Source: Desulfuromonadaceae bacterium GWB2_53_15 (GTDB taxonomy: Bacteria; Desulfobacterota; Desulfuromonadia; Geobacterales; Pseudopelobacteraceae). Taken from it: DNA of 6,163 nucleotides. Positions within the stretch are counted from its first letter, which is position 1, and each line of letters begins with the position of its first letter. The stretch spans positions 1 to 6,163 of the forward strand of contig MHXL01000054.1 in the NCBI GenBank assembly GCA_001824455.1. Reading direction: 5' to 3'. The translations under genes and the position numbers were made by a program. The notes beneath the pieces were generated by a model, which worked only from the letters and a program-made list of their open reading frames with translations, had not been told where the DNA came from and made no database searches. This document shows positions 5,737 to 6,163 of this stretch, piece after piece.

Positions 5737-5996
5737 ACCCGACCACTATCGGGCTGGTGGCAGGGACGCTGACCAGCATTGCTGCCATCCCTCAGGTTAT
5801 AAAAACCCTGCGGACCCGACACGCCCGGGACATTTCCATCTGGCAGCCCCTGCTGCTTGCTTTTGGGGTTGCGCTCTGGATGATTTACGGTATGCTGATT
5901 CATGATCTGCCACTGATCCTGGCAAACATCATACCGCTGATCTGCAATGTACTGTTGACCGCGCTGAAGCTGCACTATCGCAACAATGGCACATGA
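5733..5996 (+). CDS. SemiSWEET-family sugar transporter (PQ-loop, 3 TM)
   Basis: This 87-residue membrane protein has three helices (about 4-24, 36-56 and 60-80), the single triple-helix unit that works as a homodimer in bacterial SemiSWEETs. The PQ motif lies in IAAIPQVIKTLRT (Pro20-Gln21) at the end of helix 1, followed by the family-typical basic stretch and DIS (33-35). Trp49, in LWMIYG of helix 2, and Asn65, in ILANIIP of helix 3, match the conserved Trp and Asn that line the sugar pocket in characterised members. The probable role is bidirectional passive movement of a mono- or disaccharide across the inner membrane; the substrate cannot be read from sequence. AGGA (5722-5725) is 7 bases from the ATG, and the ATG overlaps the trmJ stop as ATGA, so expression is likely coupled to trmJ. 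A PQ-loop protein carrying another small solute is the alternative. Confidence 0.85.
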   Translation: MNPTTIGLVAGTLTSIAAIPQVIKTLRTRHARDISIWQPLLLAFGVALWMIYGMLIHDLPLILANIIPLICNVLLTALKLHYRNNGT

Positions 5997-6036
5997 AGGC
6001 GATACATGTAAAATTCATCAATTGGAGGAACTATTT

Positions 6037-6163
6037 ATGAAACGTTTTCTTGCGACACTACCGCTGCTCCTGCTGTTGTCATTGCTTTCGGGTTGCGGCT
6101 ACAACACCATGCAGGCCAACGAGGAGGCGGTTATTGCCGCCTGGGGCAATGTGGAATCATCCT
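6037..6163 (+). CDS. LemA-family lipoprotein, 5' part only
   Basis: Only the first 42 codons are present; the gene runs off the window end. Residues 1-19 are a lipoprotein signal peptide with a Leu-rich core and the lipobox LLSGC, making Cys20 the lipidated residue. The following GYNTMQANEEAV and AAWGNVESS match the start of the LemA fold (Gly-Tyr-Asn, then Glu-x-Val, then Trp and Val-Glu before the long helix). Residue 21 is Gly and there is no Asp at +2, so outer-membrane sorting is possible. LemA proteins are helical envelope proteins of poorly known function, often encoded beside a TPM-domain (YgcG-like) protein; that neighbour would lie outside this window. The strong GGAGGA at 6024-6029, 7 bases from the ATG, makes the start firm. 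It lies 40 bases after the SemiSWEET gene with no visible terminator, so it may share that transcript. Confidence 0.82.
   Translation, partial: MKRFLATLPLLLLLSLLSGCGYNTMQANEEAVIAAWGNVESS

Noticed and set aside
5463..5975. 170-codon open frame on the minus strand opposite trmJ and the SemiSWEET gene
   Set aside because: Both plus-strand genes show clear family motifs across the same span; the minus frame looks like a shadow and its product resembles nothing known.

Overview
This window looks like chromosomal DNA from a Gram-negative bacterium. The best fit is the Desulfuromonadales/Geobacterales group (Desulfobacterota, the former Deltaproteobacteria), but that placement is an inference. It rests on a secreted monohaem cytochrome c, a TonB/TolA-type periplasmic-spanning protein, a large TPR protein divergent from a PATAN-like protein, and a LemA lipoprotein. 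There are no rRNA or tRNA genes, CRISPR arrays, insertion sequences or phage genes. Coding density is high.

Left part (1-1226, + strand): a small exported cytochrome c (33-401) is followed by a clear intrinsic terminator (437-466). Next comes a membrane-anchored protein with a TonB-like C-terminal domain (492-1226). It has no ExbB/ExbD partner in view, and its Shine-Dalgarno sequence sits too close to its ATG.

Middle part (1232-4318): a 622-residue TPR protein on the minus strand (GTG start) ends 5 bases from the TonB-like gene, in convergent orientation. A small hairpin covers both stop codons. The TPR gene is divergent from a 318-residue protein that carries two copies of a fold resembling the PATAN (DUF4388) domain. 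The 261-base gap between them holds a good sigma-70-type promoter for the rightward gene, three short perfect palindromes and a weak leftward -10 candidate. This divergent pair is the least understood part of the window and the best candidate for an unrecognised regulatory or polarity module.

Right part (4358-6163, + strand): a DedA-family membrane protein, the tRNA (Cm32/Um32) methyltransferase TrmJ and a SemiSWEET-type sugar transporter are joined by two 4-base ATGA overlaps. Forty bases later a LemA-family lipoprotein begins and runs off the window end. The overlaps indicate translational coupling. The functions (lipid-carrier or membrane homeostasis, tRNA modification, small-solute transport, envelope lipoprotein) do not form an obvious single pathway.

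Base composition rises across the window: sampled lines are about 38-50% G+C at the left and 57-62% in trmJ. Nothing here is a convincing complete novel system. The genes outside both ends would be needed to place the cytochrome, the TonB-like gene and the LemA gene.
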